Notes: generated by a model from the sequence alone, not told the origin. Positions 51,735 to 61,029 are shown, counted from the stretch's first letter. The stretch: DNA of 64,000 nucleotides from Chloroflexota bacterium (GCA_026390015.1 JAPLGS010000074.1:1-64000); one strand, 5' to 3'. Numbers and translations are program-made.

Positions 51735-53180
51735 ATGGCATTTCCAGAAAAAATTGGGCGTTACCAAATCAAAGACGAACTTGGCCGGGGTGGTATGGCT
51801 GTAGTTTATCAGGCGATCGACCCAAGTTTTGACCGTCAGGTTGCGATCAAGGTATTGCCGCGTGAGATGCTGCATGATCCGCAATTCCGTTCACGATTTG
51901 AGCGTGAGTTCAAAATTGTAGCTGCTTTGGAGCACCCGTCCATTGTGCCGGTCTATGATGTCGGCGAGGAAAATGGGCAGCCATATTATGTCATGCGCTA
52001 TATGACCGGTGGCTCTCTAGCAAATCTGATCGATAAAGGCAAGGTTTCCCTACAGGATACAGCTCGCATTATTGAAAAAGTCGCGCTAGCCCTCTCTTAT
52101 GCCCATAAGAAAGGTGTGATTCACCGCGACCTTAAGCCGGATAACATTCTATTTGATGGGAATGGAGATCCTTTCATTTCAGATTTTGGCGTTGCTAAAT
52201 TGACAGAGAAATCTGCCGGGTTGACCGGGAACGGGATCGTTGGCACACCCGCATATATGAGCCCGGAACAGGCTAAGGGGAGCGAGTCTGACAGTCAAAG
52301 TGACATCTATAGTTTGGGCGTGATCGTCTATCAAATGTTGAGTGGTCAACAGCCATATCGCTCTGATACGCCCATGGGGGTGGTCATCAAGCATATTACC
52401 GATCCCATCCCGGATATTTTAAAAGCCAACCCAGATCTGCCAGCCGAAGTGGATTTTGTTATCAAGAACGCGTTAGCGAAAGATAAGACCAGACGCTACT
52501 TAACGACATTGGAATTAGCCAAGGCGTTAAATCTTGCGGCATTCGGAGTTGAAGGAAATATAATTTTAAATACGAATATCGGCCTGAACCTGACTGATCC
52601 TCAACAGTCTCGGGGAAGAATGGGATGGATGGCGGCAGGTATTGTGTTGATAATCATGGTGATTGGTTTCTTCCTGTTGCGTAATCAACTGTTCGTAATT
52701 GAACAACCACCGACCGCCACTTCTGCGCCCGCATTAATAACTGTATCCACTTTGACCAGCAGTCCGACATTGACCAGTGTTCCAACTTTGATTCCGTCAG
52801 CTACTTCATCTTTTGCGCCCTTTTGTTCCGAGAATATCACGAGCGCGGTTCCTTTCGTAAAAGAGACCGACTACTCCTGCAATAAGAAACGCCCTTATAC
52901 AACGATCACCATACCCGAAGACGCGACTTTTGAAATTACCGACCCACTGGCTTTATGTGTATCTGAAGCCACCAGTAGAGGGAGGAAGGTAATATCCTGC
53001 TCAGGCCCGTCATTTCTTGTATTTGATCTAAAGGCGTGTGTGCCGGTAGTGATACCCAATTCTGACCTCGATAAATGTTCGCAGGGTGACAGCTTCGACT
53101 CTGCCAATCAATGCTGTATCGTTGCGCCGCCGCAAGGCGCAGGCTGTACTATTTTTGTGGTGAAACTAAAAGGGTGTTGA
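51735..53180 (+). CDS. Membrane Ser/Thr protein kinase with Cys-rich external domain
   Basis: 481 residues. The kinase domain (about 9-275) has the Gly loop LGRGGMAVVYQ, Lys39 in AIKVL, HRDLKPDN with D132, DFG with D150 and GTPAYMSPEQ, all needed for activity. One helix (about 298-316) follows, then a Pro/Thr linker and an external domain of about 125 residues with about ten cysteines. It lacks PASTA repeats, so the ligand is not peptidoglycan-type. It is a one-component receptor kinase with a probably disulfide-bonded sensor. Monocistronic. Confidence 0.87.
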   Translation: MAFPEKIGRYQIKDELGRGGMAVVYQAIDPSFDRQVAIKVLPREMLHDPQFRSRFEREFKIVAALEHPSIVPVYDVGEENGQPYYVMRYMTGGSLANLIDKGKVSLQDTARIIEKVALALSYAHKKGVIHRDLKPDNILFDGNGDPFISDFGVAKLTEKSAGLTGNGIVGTPAYMSPEQAKGSESDSQSDIYSLGVIVYQMLSGQQPYRSDTPMGVVIKHITDPIPDILKANPDLPAEVDFVIKNALAKDKTRRYLTTLELAKALNLAAFGVEGNIILNTNIGLNLTDPQQSRGRMGWMAAGIVLIIMVIGFFLLRNQLFVIEQPPTATSAPALITVSTLTSSPTLTSVPTLIPSATSSFAPFCSENITSAVPFVKETDYSCNKKRPYTTITIPEDATFEITDPLALCVSEATSRGRKVISCSGPSFLVFDLKACVPVVIPNSDLDKCSQGDSFDSANQCCIVAPPQGAGCTIFVVKLKGC

Positions 53181-53231
53181 TGATAGAACCGGGCGTTTCG
53201 CGCGCGGTTCTACTTTCCCGAAGCGCGGTGA

Positions 53232-53237
53232 TAAAAT
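53232..53237 (+). promoter_or_regulatory. -10 box six nt before rsmI
   Basis: TAAAAT ends six nt before the ATG at 53244, with no Shine-Dalgarno site. The -35 box is weak. A leaderless start is likely. Confidence 0.4.
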
Positions 53238-53243
53238 AACTCA

Positions 53244-54068
53244 ATGGGAATTCTTTATCTCGTCGCCACACCGATCGGAAATCTTGAAGATATATCGCAG
53301 CGTGCCTTGCGAATCCTGCGCGAAGCAGTTTTGATCGCCGCCGAGGATACGCGTCATACCGGAACATTGCTCAAACACTTTGAGATAAAAAGTCCACTCA
53401 CCAGTTATTTTGAACACAATAAAATAAAAAAGCTGGATCTCATTCTTGAGACTCTTTCAAAAGGCGATGTGGCTTTGGTTTCGGATGCGGGCACGCCGGC
53501 CATCAATGACCCTGGTTATGAATTAGTCAAAGCCGCTCTCGCTTCAGGCTTTGACGTTCGGCCTGTTCCTGGTCCTTCGGCACCCATCGCCGCCTTGACA
53601 GTCTCGGGACTGCCCACGGATTCATTTCTGTATCTTGGATATCTTCCCAATAAATCAACAGACCGCCGCAAAGCCATAAGCCAGGTTTCCAGCCTGGCCT
53701 ACACCCTCATTTTTTTAGAATCCCCTCACCGCGTTGTTGACTCTCTTGAAGATATCCTCTCCGTTCTAGGTGACCGTCAGATCTGCGTCGCTAGAGAAAT
53801 GACTAAGTTCTTCGAAGAATTCTGGCGTGGACCTGTCAGCGGCGCTGTTGCATATTTTAAATCCAAAGAACCGCGCGGCGAATTTACATTTGTCATCGAA
53901 GGGCAGAAGACCGAAAGCCGTGACCGCTGGATGGAAAAAGATTTATTGACCGCGATCAAAAAAGAATTACAAGCGGGAAAATCTGCAAAAGAGATTTCCG
54001 CTGAATTAGCTGAACGAAGCGGCTGGAATAAAAAAGAAGTTTATGCGTTGATCAATCAAAATAAATAG
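53244..54068 (+). CDS. rsmI: 16S rRNA (cytidine(1402)-2'-O)-methyltransferase
   Basis: 274 residues. It adds a 2'-O-methyl group to C1402 in the ribosomal decoding centre, using SAM. LYLVATPIGNLEDIS at the N-terminus, AEDTRHTG, VSDAGTPAINDPG and RPVPGPSAPIAAL are hallmark motifs of the tetrapyrrole-methylase fold in RsmI. A C-terminal HTH-like domain (about 235-274) is also typical. First gene of a three-gene run with the S10 peptidase and sugar isomerase. Confidence 0.95.
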   Translation: MGILYLVATPIGNLEDISQRALRILREAVLIAAEDTRHTGTLLKHFEIKSPLTSYFEHNKIKKLDLILETLSKGDVALVSDAGTPAINDPGYELVKAALASGFDVRPVPGPSAPIAALTVSGLPTDSFLYLGYLPNKSTDRRKAISQVSSLAYTLIFLESPHRVVDSLEDILSVLGDRQICVAREMTKFFEEFWRGPVSGAVAYFKSKEPRGEFTFVIEGQKTESRDRWMEKDLLTAIKKELQAGKSAKEISAELAERSGWNKKEVYALINQNK

Positions 54069-54077
54069 GAGCAAAAC

Positions 54078-55559
54078 ATGGCAGGCTTAAAGAAAACCGA
54101 AGAAAAGAAAGATGAAAAGAAGGATGAAAAAGTAATTCCAAAAGATAATCTTGTTGTGAGCAAGCACTCGGTCAAGATCGGCGGCAAGATCATTAAGTAC
54201 ACTGTCACAACTGGCACGATGGTGATGAAGGAAGAAGTCTATGAGAAGGAGGGTGAGGTTGAAAAGCCGCGCGCGCAGATTTTCTTTATCGCCTACACAA
54301 AAGACAGCGTGAAAGATAAATCCAAACGCCCCGTCACTTTCTCATTCAATGGCGGACCAGGCTCTTCGTCTGTGTGGCTGCATATTGGTGTATTGGGACC
54401 GCGCCGCGCAGTGCTCACAGATGACGGCGAAATGCCTCCGCCTCCATTCAAGTTGACCGATAATCAATATTCCATTCTCGATGAAACTGACCTTGTTTTC
54501 ATCGACCCGATGAGCACCGGTTTCAGCCGCCCTGTCGAAGGTGAAAGATCTGCCGAATGGCATACCTTTTCAAAAGATATCGCGTCTGTTGGCGATTTTA
54601 TCCGTTTGTATACCACGCGTTACAACCGCTGGCTTTCGCCAAAATTCCTGGCCGGCGAATCCTATGGGACTACACGCTCGGCCGGTCTTTCAGGATATTT
54701 ACAGAATCGTCACGGCATGTTGTTGAATGGGCTGATCCTCATCTCTGCCGTGCTTGATTTCGCCACCATTGATTTCAACCTCAACAATGATCTGCCATAT
54801 ATTCTCTTCCTGCCGGCTTATGCAGCCACAGCCTGGTATCACGGCAAGTTAAATTTCAAAGCGCCTTTGGAAACCGTCATCAAGGAAGCCGGGGAATTTG
54901 CGATGGGCGAATACGCTTCCGCGTTACTTAAAGGCGCATCGCTCACGACTGAAGAACGCGCCAATATTGTCGAAAAACTTTCACGCTACACCGGCATCTC
55001 ACAGGACTTTATTGAACGCTCAAATCTTCGCATCCTTGACAGGCATTATTTCAAGGAGCTTTTGCGTGAGCGAGGAAAAACCATCGGCCGTTTAGACAGC
55101 CGCTACACCGGCATCGATCGCAGCGGAGTTACTGAATCTTATGAATACGATCCACTCTTTGCTCAAGTTTCAGGCCCGTACACGGCGGCATTCAATGATT
55201 ACATCCGCACCGAGTTGAAATTTGAAACAGACCAACCGTATGAGATTCTCAGCGATAAAGTTTGGATGAATTGGTCGTATGAATATTTCCAAAATCAATA
55301 TGTCAATGTCGCCGAAACTTTGCGCCAATCCATGACCTTTAACAAGTATCTGAAAATATTTGTCGCCAACGGTTACTTCGATCTCGGCACGCCCTACTTC
55401 GCCACTGAATACACCTTCGATCATCTCGGTCTCGACGAATCTTTGCGCGGCAATATCCGCATGGCGTATTACAACGCGGGTCACATGATGTATGTTCACA
55501 TGCCATCACTCAAAGAAATGAAAAAGGATCTGGCGAAATTCATCAAGGACGCGAGTTAA
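54078..55559 (+). CDS. S10 serine carboxypeptidase-like protein, apparently cytoplasmic
   Basis: 493 residues of the alpha/beta-hydrolase fold. FNGGPGSSSVWLH is the oxyanion region, AGESYGTTR holds the nucleophile Ser195, GYFDLGTPY the Asp435, and YNAGHMMYVH the His469. This is the S10 carboxypeptidase triad, cleaving C-terminal residues at acid pH in eukaryotic vacuoles. The N-terminus is Lys/Glu-rich (MAGLKKTEEKKDEKK) and has no signal peptide, which is odd for this family. AGGAGC precedes the ATG. Confidence 0.87.
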   Translation: MAGLKKTEEKKDEKKDEKVIPKDNLVVSKHSVKIGGKIIKYTVTTGTMVMKEEVYEKEGEVEKPRAQIFFIAYTKDSVKDKSKRPVTFSFNGGPGSSSVWLHIGVLGPRRAVLTDDGEMPPPPFKLTDNQYSILDETDLVFIDPMSTGFSRPVEGERSAEWHTFSKDIASVGDFIRLYTTRYNRWLSPKFLAGESYGTTRSAGLSGYLQNRHGMLLNGLILISAVLDFATIDFNLNNDLPYILFLPAYAATAWYHGKLNFKAPLETVIKEAGEFAMGEYASALLKGASLTTEERANIVEKLSRYTGISQDFIERSNLRILDRHYFKELLRERGKTIGRLDSRYTGIDRSGVTESYEYDPLFAQVSGPYTAAFNDYIRTELKFETDQPYEILSDKVWMNWSYEYFQNQYVNVAETLRQSMTFNKYLKIFVANGYFDLGTPYFATEYTFDHLGLDESLRGNIRMAYYNAGHMMYVHMPSLKEMKKDLAKFIKDAS

Positions 55560-56617
55560 TGAATTTAGACGATCTTGGCCTCTTCAAAAAAATTGATACA
55601 AAAAATATGCTTGCTGAAATTGACGGGCTTCCCGATCAACTTCAGCAGGCATGGGAATTGGGGCAGACTCTGCCGCTATCTGATTATGTTGACATCCAAA
55701 ACATCATCATCGCGGCGATGGGAGATTCAGCGATCGCGGCGGAACTGGCGGCTGTTTCTGTTTTCTCAAGCATTCAACTCCCCGTGACAGTGCATCGCGG
55801 CTATGGTCTGCCTGCTTATGCAAACGGCGGACAAACCTTGGTCATCTGCATTTCACACTCTGGCAATTCCGAAGAAGTATTGGACTCGTTTGAATCCGCG
55901 CAAAAAAATAAATGCAGTCTGATGTCCATTTCCACGGGCGGGGAACTTGCCAAACGCTCCACTGAAAAAAATATCCCAGCGTGGATATTTGACAATCACG
56001 GTGTAGTGGATACAGCCGCAGTCGCCTATCCATTTGGGTTACTGCTTGCACTCTTCTTCCGCCTAGGATTTCTTCCAGACCCCGCCAATGAGATAGCCGA
56101 AGCCGTCAACATGATGAAGCGCTCGCAGCAACACATCGTTGCAGATGTGGTCGCGGCGAAGAATCCTGCCAAGCGATATGCCGGTCAACTGGTGGGTCGC
56201 TGGGTTACTTTTGTTGCAACAGAAAATCTTGCCCCCGTTGCCAGAAGGTGGAAAACACAGATCAATCAACTTGCCAAAGCGGGCGCAAATTTTGAGATCA
56301 TCCCCGAAGCCACGCACAATACTTTGATCGCCACGATCAACCCGAATCAAACACTCAACGCCCACACGATGACTCTTTTTATGCGTGCGCCGAGTGACCA
56401 TCCGCGCAACAGATTGCGTTCAGACTTGATGCGTCAGGCTTTTATGATCGAAGCCTTAAACACAGATGTGATCGACGCGCGCGGCGAATCAATCATTGCT
56501 CATTTGTGGACGTTAATTATTTTTGGTGATTATATGGCTTACTATCTCGCCATGGCGTACGGTGCTGACCCCTCTGAAGAAGATGCGTTTGTGAATTTGA
56601 AAAGATCGTTAGTGTAA
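55559..56617 (+). CDS. Bifunctional phosphoglucose/phosphomannose isomerase
   Basis: 352 residues with two SIS domains. The first has ISHSGNSEEVLDSFE and MSISTGGELAKRS. The C-terminal half has EATHNTLIATINP, with a His in the catalytic Glu/His region of the family. It interconverts fructose-6-phosphate with glucose-6-phosphate or mannose-6-phosphate. The start overlaps the stop of the peptidase gene by 1 nt (TAATG), so they are coupled. Convergent with the TetR gene. Confidence 0.88.
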   Translation: MNLDDLGLFKKIDTKNMLAEIDGLPDQLQQAWELGQTLPLSDYVDIQNIIIAAMGDSAIAAELAAVSVFSSIQLPVTVHRGYGLPAYANGGQTLVICISHSGNSEEVLDSFESAQKNKCSLMSISTGGELAKRSTEKNIPAWIFDNHGVVDTAAVAYPFGLLLALFFRLGFLPDPANEIAEAVNMMKRSQQHIVADVVAAKNPAKRYAGQLVGRWVTFVATENLAPVARRWKTQINQLAKAGANFEIIPEATHNTLIATINPNQTLNAHTMTLFMRAPSDHPRNRLRSDLMRQAFMIEALNTDVIDARGESIIAHLWTLIIFGDYMAYYLAMAYGADPSEEDAFVNLKRSLV

Positions 56618-56620
56618 ATA

Positions 56621-57199
56621 TTACGCAAACTGTTCCAAGTTGACCGCAACCAACGGAAGCGCTTCGTCCACGAATTTTTCGAGGGCGGGGCGCTTTTTTG
56701 TGTGACTGTATAGAGATGCAAGTCCGTAGATTGCCCAGGTGGCAACCGTAGCGGGGATGTCGGTGGAGATCTTGGACTTTGTTTGCTTCAGCCAGTAGGA
56801 TAACAAATCGAAAATCATTGTCTTGATCGTTCCCTCTACAAGGGATTCGAACTGCTGATGCGGCTGGGCGCAGCCCGTGTGAATGTTGGAGAGGAACTCA
56901 CACACGGCAAGGATCAAGTTTCGCAAATTATCGGGGGTGTAATGACAGGCGTTTAACGTCCGCTTTTCAATTTCCTGTTTGAACATCTGACTGATCGAAT
57001 AATCGAGCAAGGCATATTTATCGGGGAAGTGCGCGTAAAACGTGGCACGGTTGATCTCAGCTTTATCGGTCACATCCTGCACGGAGATGGTTTCGAATCC
57101 TTTTTCAGCGAGCAAATCTCCAAAGGATCGCAGGATCAGCCTTCGGGTCCGTTTGACGCGCGGGTCGAGTTTTTCTTCTTCTCTTGGGTTAGACAACAT
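56621..57199 (-). CDS. TetR/AcrR family transcriptional regulator
   Basis: 192 residues. The N-terminal HTH is ISVQDVTDKAEINRATFYAHFPDKYALLD (about residues 38-66), and the C-terminal domain is helical for ligand binding. It is divergent from the NADP-binding oxidoreductase gene at 57335, with two palindromic or half-palindromic sites between them, so it probably represses that gene and itself. Confidence 0.9.
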   Translation of the reverse strand: MLSNPREEEKLDPRVKRTRRLILRSFGDLLAEKGFETISVQDVTDKAEINRATFYAHFPDKYALLDYSISQMFKQEIEKRTLNACHYTPDNLRNLILAVCEFLSNIHTGCAQPHQQFESLVEGTIKTMIFDLLSYWLKQTKSKISTDIPATVATWAIYGLASLYSHTKKRPALEKFVDEALPLVAVNLEQFA

Positions 57200-57212
57200 A
57201 TTCGCTCCAGTG

Positions 57213-57309
57213 TTGCTTAGTCAACAAAATCCATTGTTTGATGGTTGATCTGAAAGGGTAAGGGGGGGAAATTAGACAACATCTGTTGTTTAGAACACAA
57301 CTGTATAAT
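57213..57309. promoter_or_regulatory. Divergent control region of the TetR gene and oxidoreductase gene
   Basis: TTGCTTAGTCAACAA (57213-57227) lies in the TetR leader, and its reverse contains GTTGACTAA, also present in the palindrome upstream of ogt. ACAACA-TC-TGTTGT (57276-57289) is a perfect palindrome overlapping the expected -35 zone of a TATAAT box (57304-57309) that serves the oxidoreductase. Confidence 0.5.
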
Positions 57310-57334
57310 ATCAAATAACTCAAGGAGAGTCAAG

Positions 57335-57979
57335 ATGAACGTAACAATTATTGGATCTGGAAATATGGGACGCGGTATCGGAACCCGCGCCGCGACTGGC
57401 GGACATTCGGTCATATTTGTGGATGCAAATCCTGAAGTGGCGGAGAAGACAGCTTCAGATGTGAAGGCTTTCGCTAAAAATGGAGCGAAGGTTTCAACCG
57501 CAAGCCTCGGCGATGCGGTGCTCGGTGATGTGGTTGTGCTTGCCGTCTGGTACGGCACGAATATCGAGATCGCAAAGAAACTCGGTACGAAACTCGCGGG
57601 CAAAGTCGTCGTGGATATTGCCAACCCGTTGAACTCCACCTACGACGGTCTTGTCACTGCGGCAGATTCATCTTCTGCTGAAGATTTGGCGAAGGCGATC
57701 ACTCCCGGCGCGAAAGTGGTCAAGGCTTTCAACACCACCTATGCCGGCACGCTCCTCGCTGGAGAAGTAGCCGGTCAGAAACTGGATGTCTTTATCGCCG
57801 GCGATGATGCCGAGGCAAAGGATAAGGTCGCCCAAATCGTGACGGATGGCGGAATGCGCGCCATTGACACAGGTCCATTAAGCCGTGCCCGTCAGATCGA
57901 AGGGATGCAGTTATTACATATTGTCACGCAGGGAACACTGGGCACCAATTGGGGCAGTGCAGTAAAAATACTTGGATAA
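57335..57979 (+). CDS. NADPH-dependent F420-reductase-type oxidoreductase
   Basis: 214 residues. N-terminal Rossmann fold with IIGSGNMGRGIGTRAATGGH (NADP loop), then VVVDIANPLNSTYDG and AFNTTYAGTLLAGEV, as in the F420 reductase (NpdG-like) group. The actual hydride acceptor may be F420 or another compound. AAGGAG before the ATG is strong. It is the first gene after the TetR operator, and the LUD gene 23 nt downstream is probably in the same operon. Confidence 0.83.
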   Translation: MNVTIIGSGNMGRGIGTRAATGGHSVIFVDANPEVAEKTASDVKAFAKNGAKVSTASLGDAVLGDVVVLAVWYGTNIEIAKKLGTKLAGKVVVDIANPLNSTYDGLVTAADSSSAEDLAKAITPGAKVVKAFNTTYAGTLLAGEVAGQKLDVFIAGDDAEAKDKVAQIVTDGGMRAIDTGPLSRARQIEGMQLLHIVTQGTLGTNWGSAVKILG

Positions 57980-58001
57980 TCCATTTTAGAGAGGAGGTTT
58001 T

Positions 58002-58646
58002 ATGTTAGCGGTAAATGATACAACATTGGAACTTAACGCAGATTTCAAAAAGTTAGCCAGCGATGAACAGGTCGCACAGATCGCCAAAACGCTCGAAGCA
58101 AACGGTATGAAAACTGTGGTTGTTGAGAATGGCGAAGAAGCCAAAAAGTTCGTTCTTGATATGGTGCCTCAGGGCGTGGAGATCTATGTCGGTCAATCTC
58201 AAACGCTTGAAAAACTTGGTTTGCCGGCTGAGTTCGATAAGTCTGGCCGCTATGACGCGATACGTCCCAAAGTGTTTGCATTGGACCGCAAGACTCAGGG
58301 CGATGAGATCCGCAAACTGCGCGCCAGCCCTGATTACTTCATTGGCAGTGTGCAAGCCATCACCGAAACAGGACAGGTATTAATCTCCTCATTTGGGGGG
58401 AGTCAATTAAGCGCTTATGCATATGGTTCGGCGAAGGTGATCTGGGTAGTTGGCACACAAAAGCTTGTCAAGGATCTTGACGAAGGTCTGCGCCGCATCG
58501 AAGAATATTGTCTTCCTTCGGAGGATACACGTTTACTGACGGCTTTTGGAATACACAGCGCAAATGCGAAAACCCTGATCGTCAATCGTGAAGTAGTTCC
58601 CGGTCGTATTACGATCGTGTTAGTCAAGGAAGAGATCGGTATCTAA
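58002..58646 (+). CDS. LUD-domain protein (LutC/YkgG family)
   Basis: 214 residues. The LUD fold is recognised by the N-terminal helix pair, VYVGQSQTLEKLGLP-type strand-turn, and GSVQAITETGQVLISSFGGSQLSAYAYG, the conserved core. LutC-family members act in lactate oxidation with LutA and LutB, which are not nearby, so a stand-alone regulatory or redox role is possible. AGGAGGTTTT lies before the ATG, the best ribosome site of this stretch. Confidence 0.83.
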   Translation: MLAVNDTTLELNADFKKLASDEQVAQIAKTLEANGMKTVVVENGEEAKKFVLDMVPQGVEIYVGQSQTLEKLGLPAEFDKSGRYDAIRPKVFALDRKTQGDEIRKLRASPDYFIGSVQAITETGQVLISSFGGSQLSAYAYGSAKVIWVVGTQKLVKDLDEGLRRIEEYCLPSEDTRLLTAFGIHSANAKTLIVNREVVPGRITIVLVKEEIGI

Positions 58647-58675
58647 AATGATCCCGTCCTAACGAAAAATAAATC

Positions 58676-58722
58676 AGGTTGATGTAGTCGTATGGACTGC
58701 ATCAACCCCGTTTGTTTTGATT
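58676..58722 (+). terminator. Terminator-like hairpin after the LUD gene
   Basis: GGTTGATG pairs with CATCAACC across a stem-loop of about 36 nt, with inner pairing, and a T-rich tract follows. Moderate strength. Confidence 0.55.
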
Positions 58723-58768
58723 AATTGCAAAAAATATTTACCAAATAAGAGCTATTATTGGAACCCGT

Positions 58769-59854
58769 ATGACCAAATCTTTCTCAAACCATGAACGCCC
58801 ATTTGAAATCGGGATATATAACTTTGTAGACTCCGGCGCAAATCCGATTACAGGCGAAAAGAAAGACCCCGCTGAAACCATGCGGAACCTGATGGAAACT
58901 ATTGAGCTTGCCGACCAAACCGGCTTGGATATGTTTGCCATTGGAGAACATCACCGGGAGGAATATCTGGCATCGGCTCCTGTTGTCATTTTAGGCGCGG
59001 CTGCGGCACGCACAAAAAATATTCGTTTATCGACAGCCGTCACGGTTCTGAGTTCTGATGATCCTGTGCGCGTCTTCCAAAATTTCGCCACACTGGATCT
59101 GCTCTCAAATGGCCGCGCCGAGATCATGGCGGGGCGAGGTTCATTTATCGAATCGTTTCCGCTCTTTGGTTATGATTTGCATGATTACGATGGTCTATTC
59201 GATGAGAAATTAAAATTGTTGACTGAATTGCGTGAAGCTGAAAAGATCACCTGGTCAGGTAAGTTCCGTGCGCCGCTGGATAACCTTGGTGTGTATCCGC
59301 GCCCGGTGCAGGAAAAACTTCCCATTTGGGTGGCAGTTGGCGGCACGCCCGAGTCGGCTGTCCGCGCGGCATCCATGGAATTGCCGATGGCGCTTGCCAT
59401 TATCGGCGGCATGCCCGAGCGGTTTGCGCCGTTCTTTGATCTGTATCGTAGAGCATCCACGCAATACGGTTTTGATCCAACACAAATTCCGCTCAGCATC
59501 AATTCACACGGGTTTATCGCGGATGATGCGCAAGAGGCGGTTGATGCTTATTATCCCGCCCAAACCGCGATGATGAACAAGATCGGGCGCGAGCGTGGTT
59601 GGACGCCTGCGACGCGTGCTCAACTAGAATCTCAACGTCTGCTGCGCGGTTCTGATTTTGTCGGCACGCCAGATGAGATCATTGAAAAAATATTGTTCCA
59701 ACATGAAATATTCAATCATCAGCGCTTTATGATGTACATGGGCAACAACTCAATTGAACACAACAAGATGCTGCATGCCATTGAGTTATTCGGAACAAAA
59801 GTTGCGCCTGTGGTACGCAAGGAAATTGCCAGCCGCAACGCATCTGCAGGATGA
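58769..59854 (+). CDS. LLM-class flavin-dependent oxidoreductase
   Basis: 361 residues of the luciferase-like TIM-barrel family. The signs are FAIGEHHREEYLASAPVVIL, FQNFATLDLLSNGRAEIMAGRGS and YPRPVQEKLPIWVAVGGTPESA. It uses FMN or F420 to oxidise or monooxygenate an unknown substrate. The start has a TATTAT -10 box ending 10 nt upstream, so the leader is only a few nt. An IS copy separates it from the VOC gene downstream. Confidence 0.88.
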   Translation: MTKSFSNHERPFEIGIYNFVDSGANPITGEKKDPAETMRNLMETIELADQTGLDMFAIGEHHREEYLASAPVVILGAAAARTKNIRLSTAVTVLSSDDPVRVFQNFATLDLLSNGRAEIMAGRGSFIESFPLFGYDLHDYDGLFDEKLKLLTELREAEKITWSGKFRAPLDNLGVYPRPVQEKLPIWVAVGGTPESAVRAASMELPMALAIIGGMPERFAPFFDLYRRASTQYGFDPTQIPLSINSHGFIADDAQEAVDAYYPAQTAMMNKIGRERGWTPATRAQLESQRLLRGSDFVGTPDEIIEKILFQHEIFNHQRFMMYMGNNSIEHNKMLHAIELFGTKVAPVVRKEIASRNASAG

Positions 59855-59941
59855 TATATCATTCGTGTTTCTGTTCATTAGTTTTATAGGTTGATCAAAG
59901 TGACGGCCATGGAAAACAAGTGGAAAGAAATTGATTTAATA

Positions 59942-60998
59942 ACTGATGTTACGCACTGAGTGCGATAAAAACCGTGTAAGATTTGAGCATGAACAAAGAA
60001 TATTTAGAATTGTACACAGATTATTTGCTCAGCACCTTTGGACATGCAACGGCGACCGGTTTTTCGGCGATGGTCAGCGGACAAGTAAGCCATGATCAGA
60101 TTACTCGCTTTCTGTCCGACGATGAGTACACCTCGAAAGACTTATGGCTGGAAGTCAAGACCACGGTACGGAAGGTGGAACGGGAAGACGCGGTCCTGAT
60201 TTTTGACGATACCGTGCAAGAAAAGCCATACACGGACGAGAATGAGTTAATGTGCTGGCATTATGATCATAGCAAATGTCGGGCTGTGCAAGGCTTCAAT
60301 CTGCTCAACTGTCTGACCATGTGGAAGATAAATCTATTCCAGTGTCATTTGAACTAATCAAGAAGCCTGTCGAGTACAGCGACCTCAAAACGCGCAAGCG
60401 CAAACGAGCCAGTCTGGTGACAAAAAACGAGTTGATGAGAGCGATGCTTGATGTTTGCATGAAAAACAAGTTGTTGTTTCGCTTTGTTTTGTTCGATACT
60501 TCGTGTGCGCACTGAAAACCAATCGTTTGGTGGCTGTGAGCGAAGAAGATTATCAGTCCAACTGCTTTATTCCGATTGACGAACTGTCCTGGCAAGAAGA
60601 GACGCTATTTATGGGCTGGCTCAAAGACGTGCCATTTCCTGTATTGTTTGTGCGAAAGGTCTTTACCAATAAAGACGGTAGCACGGGAATTCTTTATCTG
60701 GCTTGCAGTGATACAACGGTCACGCGGAAACTAATTCTAGCGACCTACCAAAAACGGTGGCCGGTAGAATTCTTCCATAAATCACTCAAACAAAATGCCG
60801 CTTTAGGCAAAGCGCCCGTGCGCCGGGTTGTAACACAGAACAATCATGTCTTCGCTGTCCTTTATGCAACTTTCAAGTTGGAGTGCTTGAAAATCAAACG
60901 GCATCTCAATCATTTTGCTTTGCGGGCACATTTATATCTCAAGGCGACCCGTATGGCTTTTGACGAACTGCAAGCCCTCAAGGCTGCGTAACATCAGT
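59942..60998 (+). mobile_element. Insertion sequence with 14-bp terminal repeats and 5-bp target duplication
   Basis: ACTGATGTTACGCA (59942-59955) is repeated inverted at 60985-60998. TAATA flanks both sides (59937-59941 and 60999-61003). The element of 1057 bp carries one transposase reading frame that is disrupted. The terminal repeats are perfect, so the copy is recent, or the transposase can still be supplied in trans. Confidence 0.8.
59989..60991 (+). pseudogene. Frameshifted IS4/IS701-like transposase
   Basis: The first frame (ATG at 59989) reads MNKEYLELYTDYLL and continues to VLIFDDTVQEKPYTDENELMCWHYDH, then NLLNCL. It loses a base near 60318, and the sequence continues in the next frame as HVEDKSIPVSFELIKKP. 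Near 60500 a deletion of about 50 nt removes the region after FVLFDT, and the third frame resumes with YFVCALKTNRLVAVS and runs to the stop at 60991. The DDE catalytic Asp in DDTV is present, the Glu region near YQKRWPVEFFHK too. The protein is inactive as encoded. Confidence 0.8.
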
Positions 60999-61029
60999 TA
61001 ATAAATTATCTTTAGATTAGGAGCGCATC

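Noticed and set aside
56840-56860. Sequence resembling a tRNA T-loop (GGATTCGAAC)
   Set aside because: It lies in the TetR coding sequence and no cloverleaf can be built around it.
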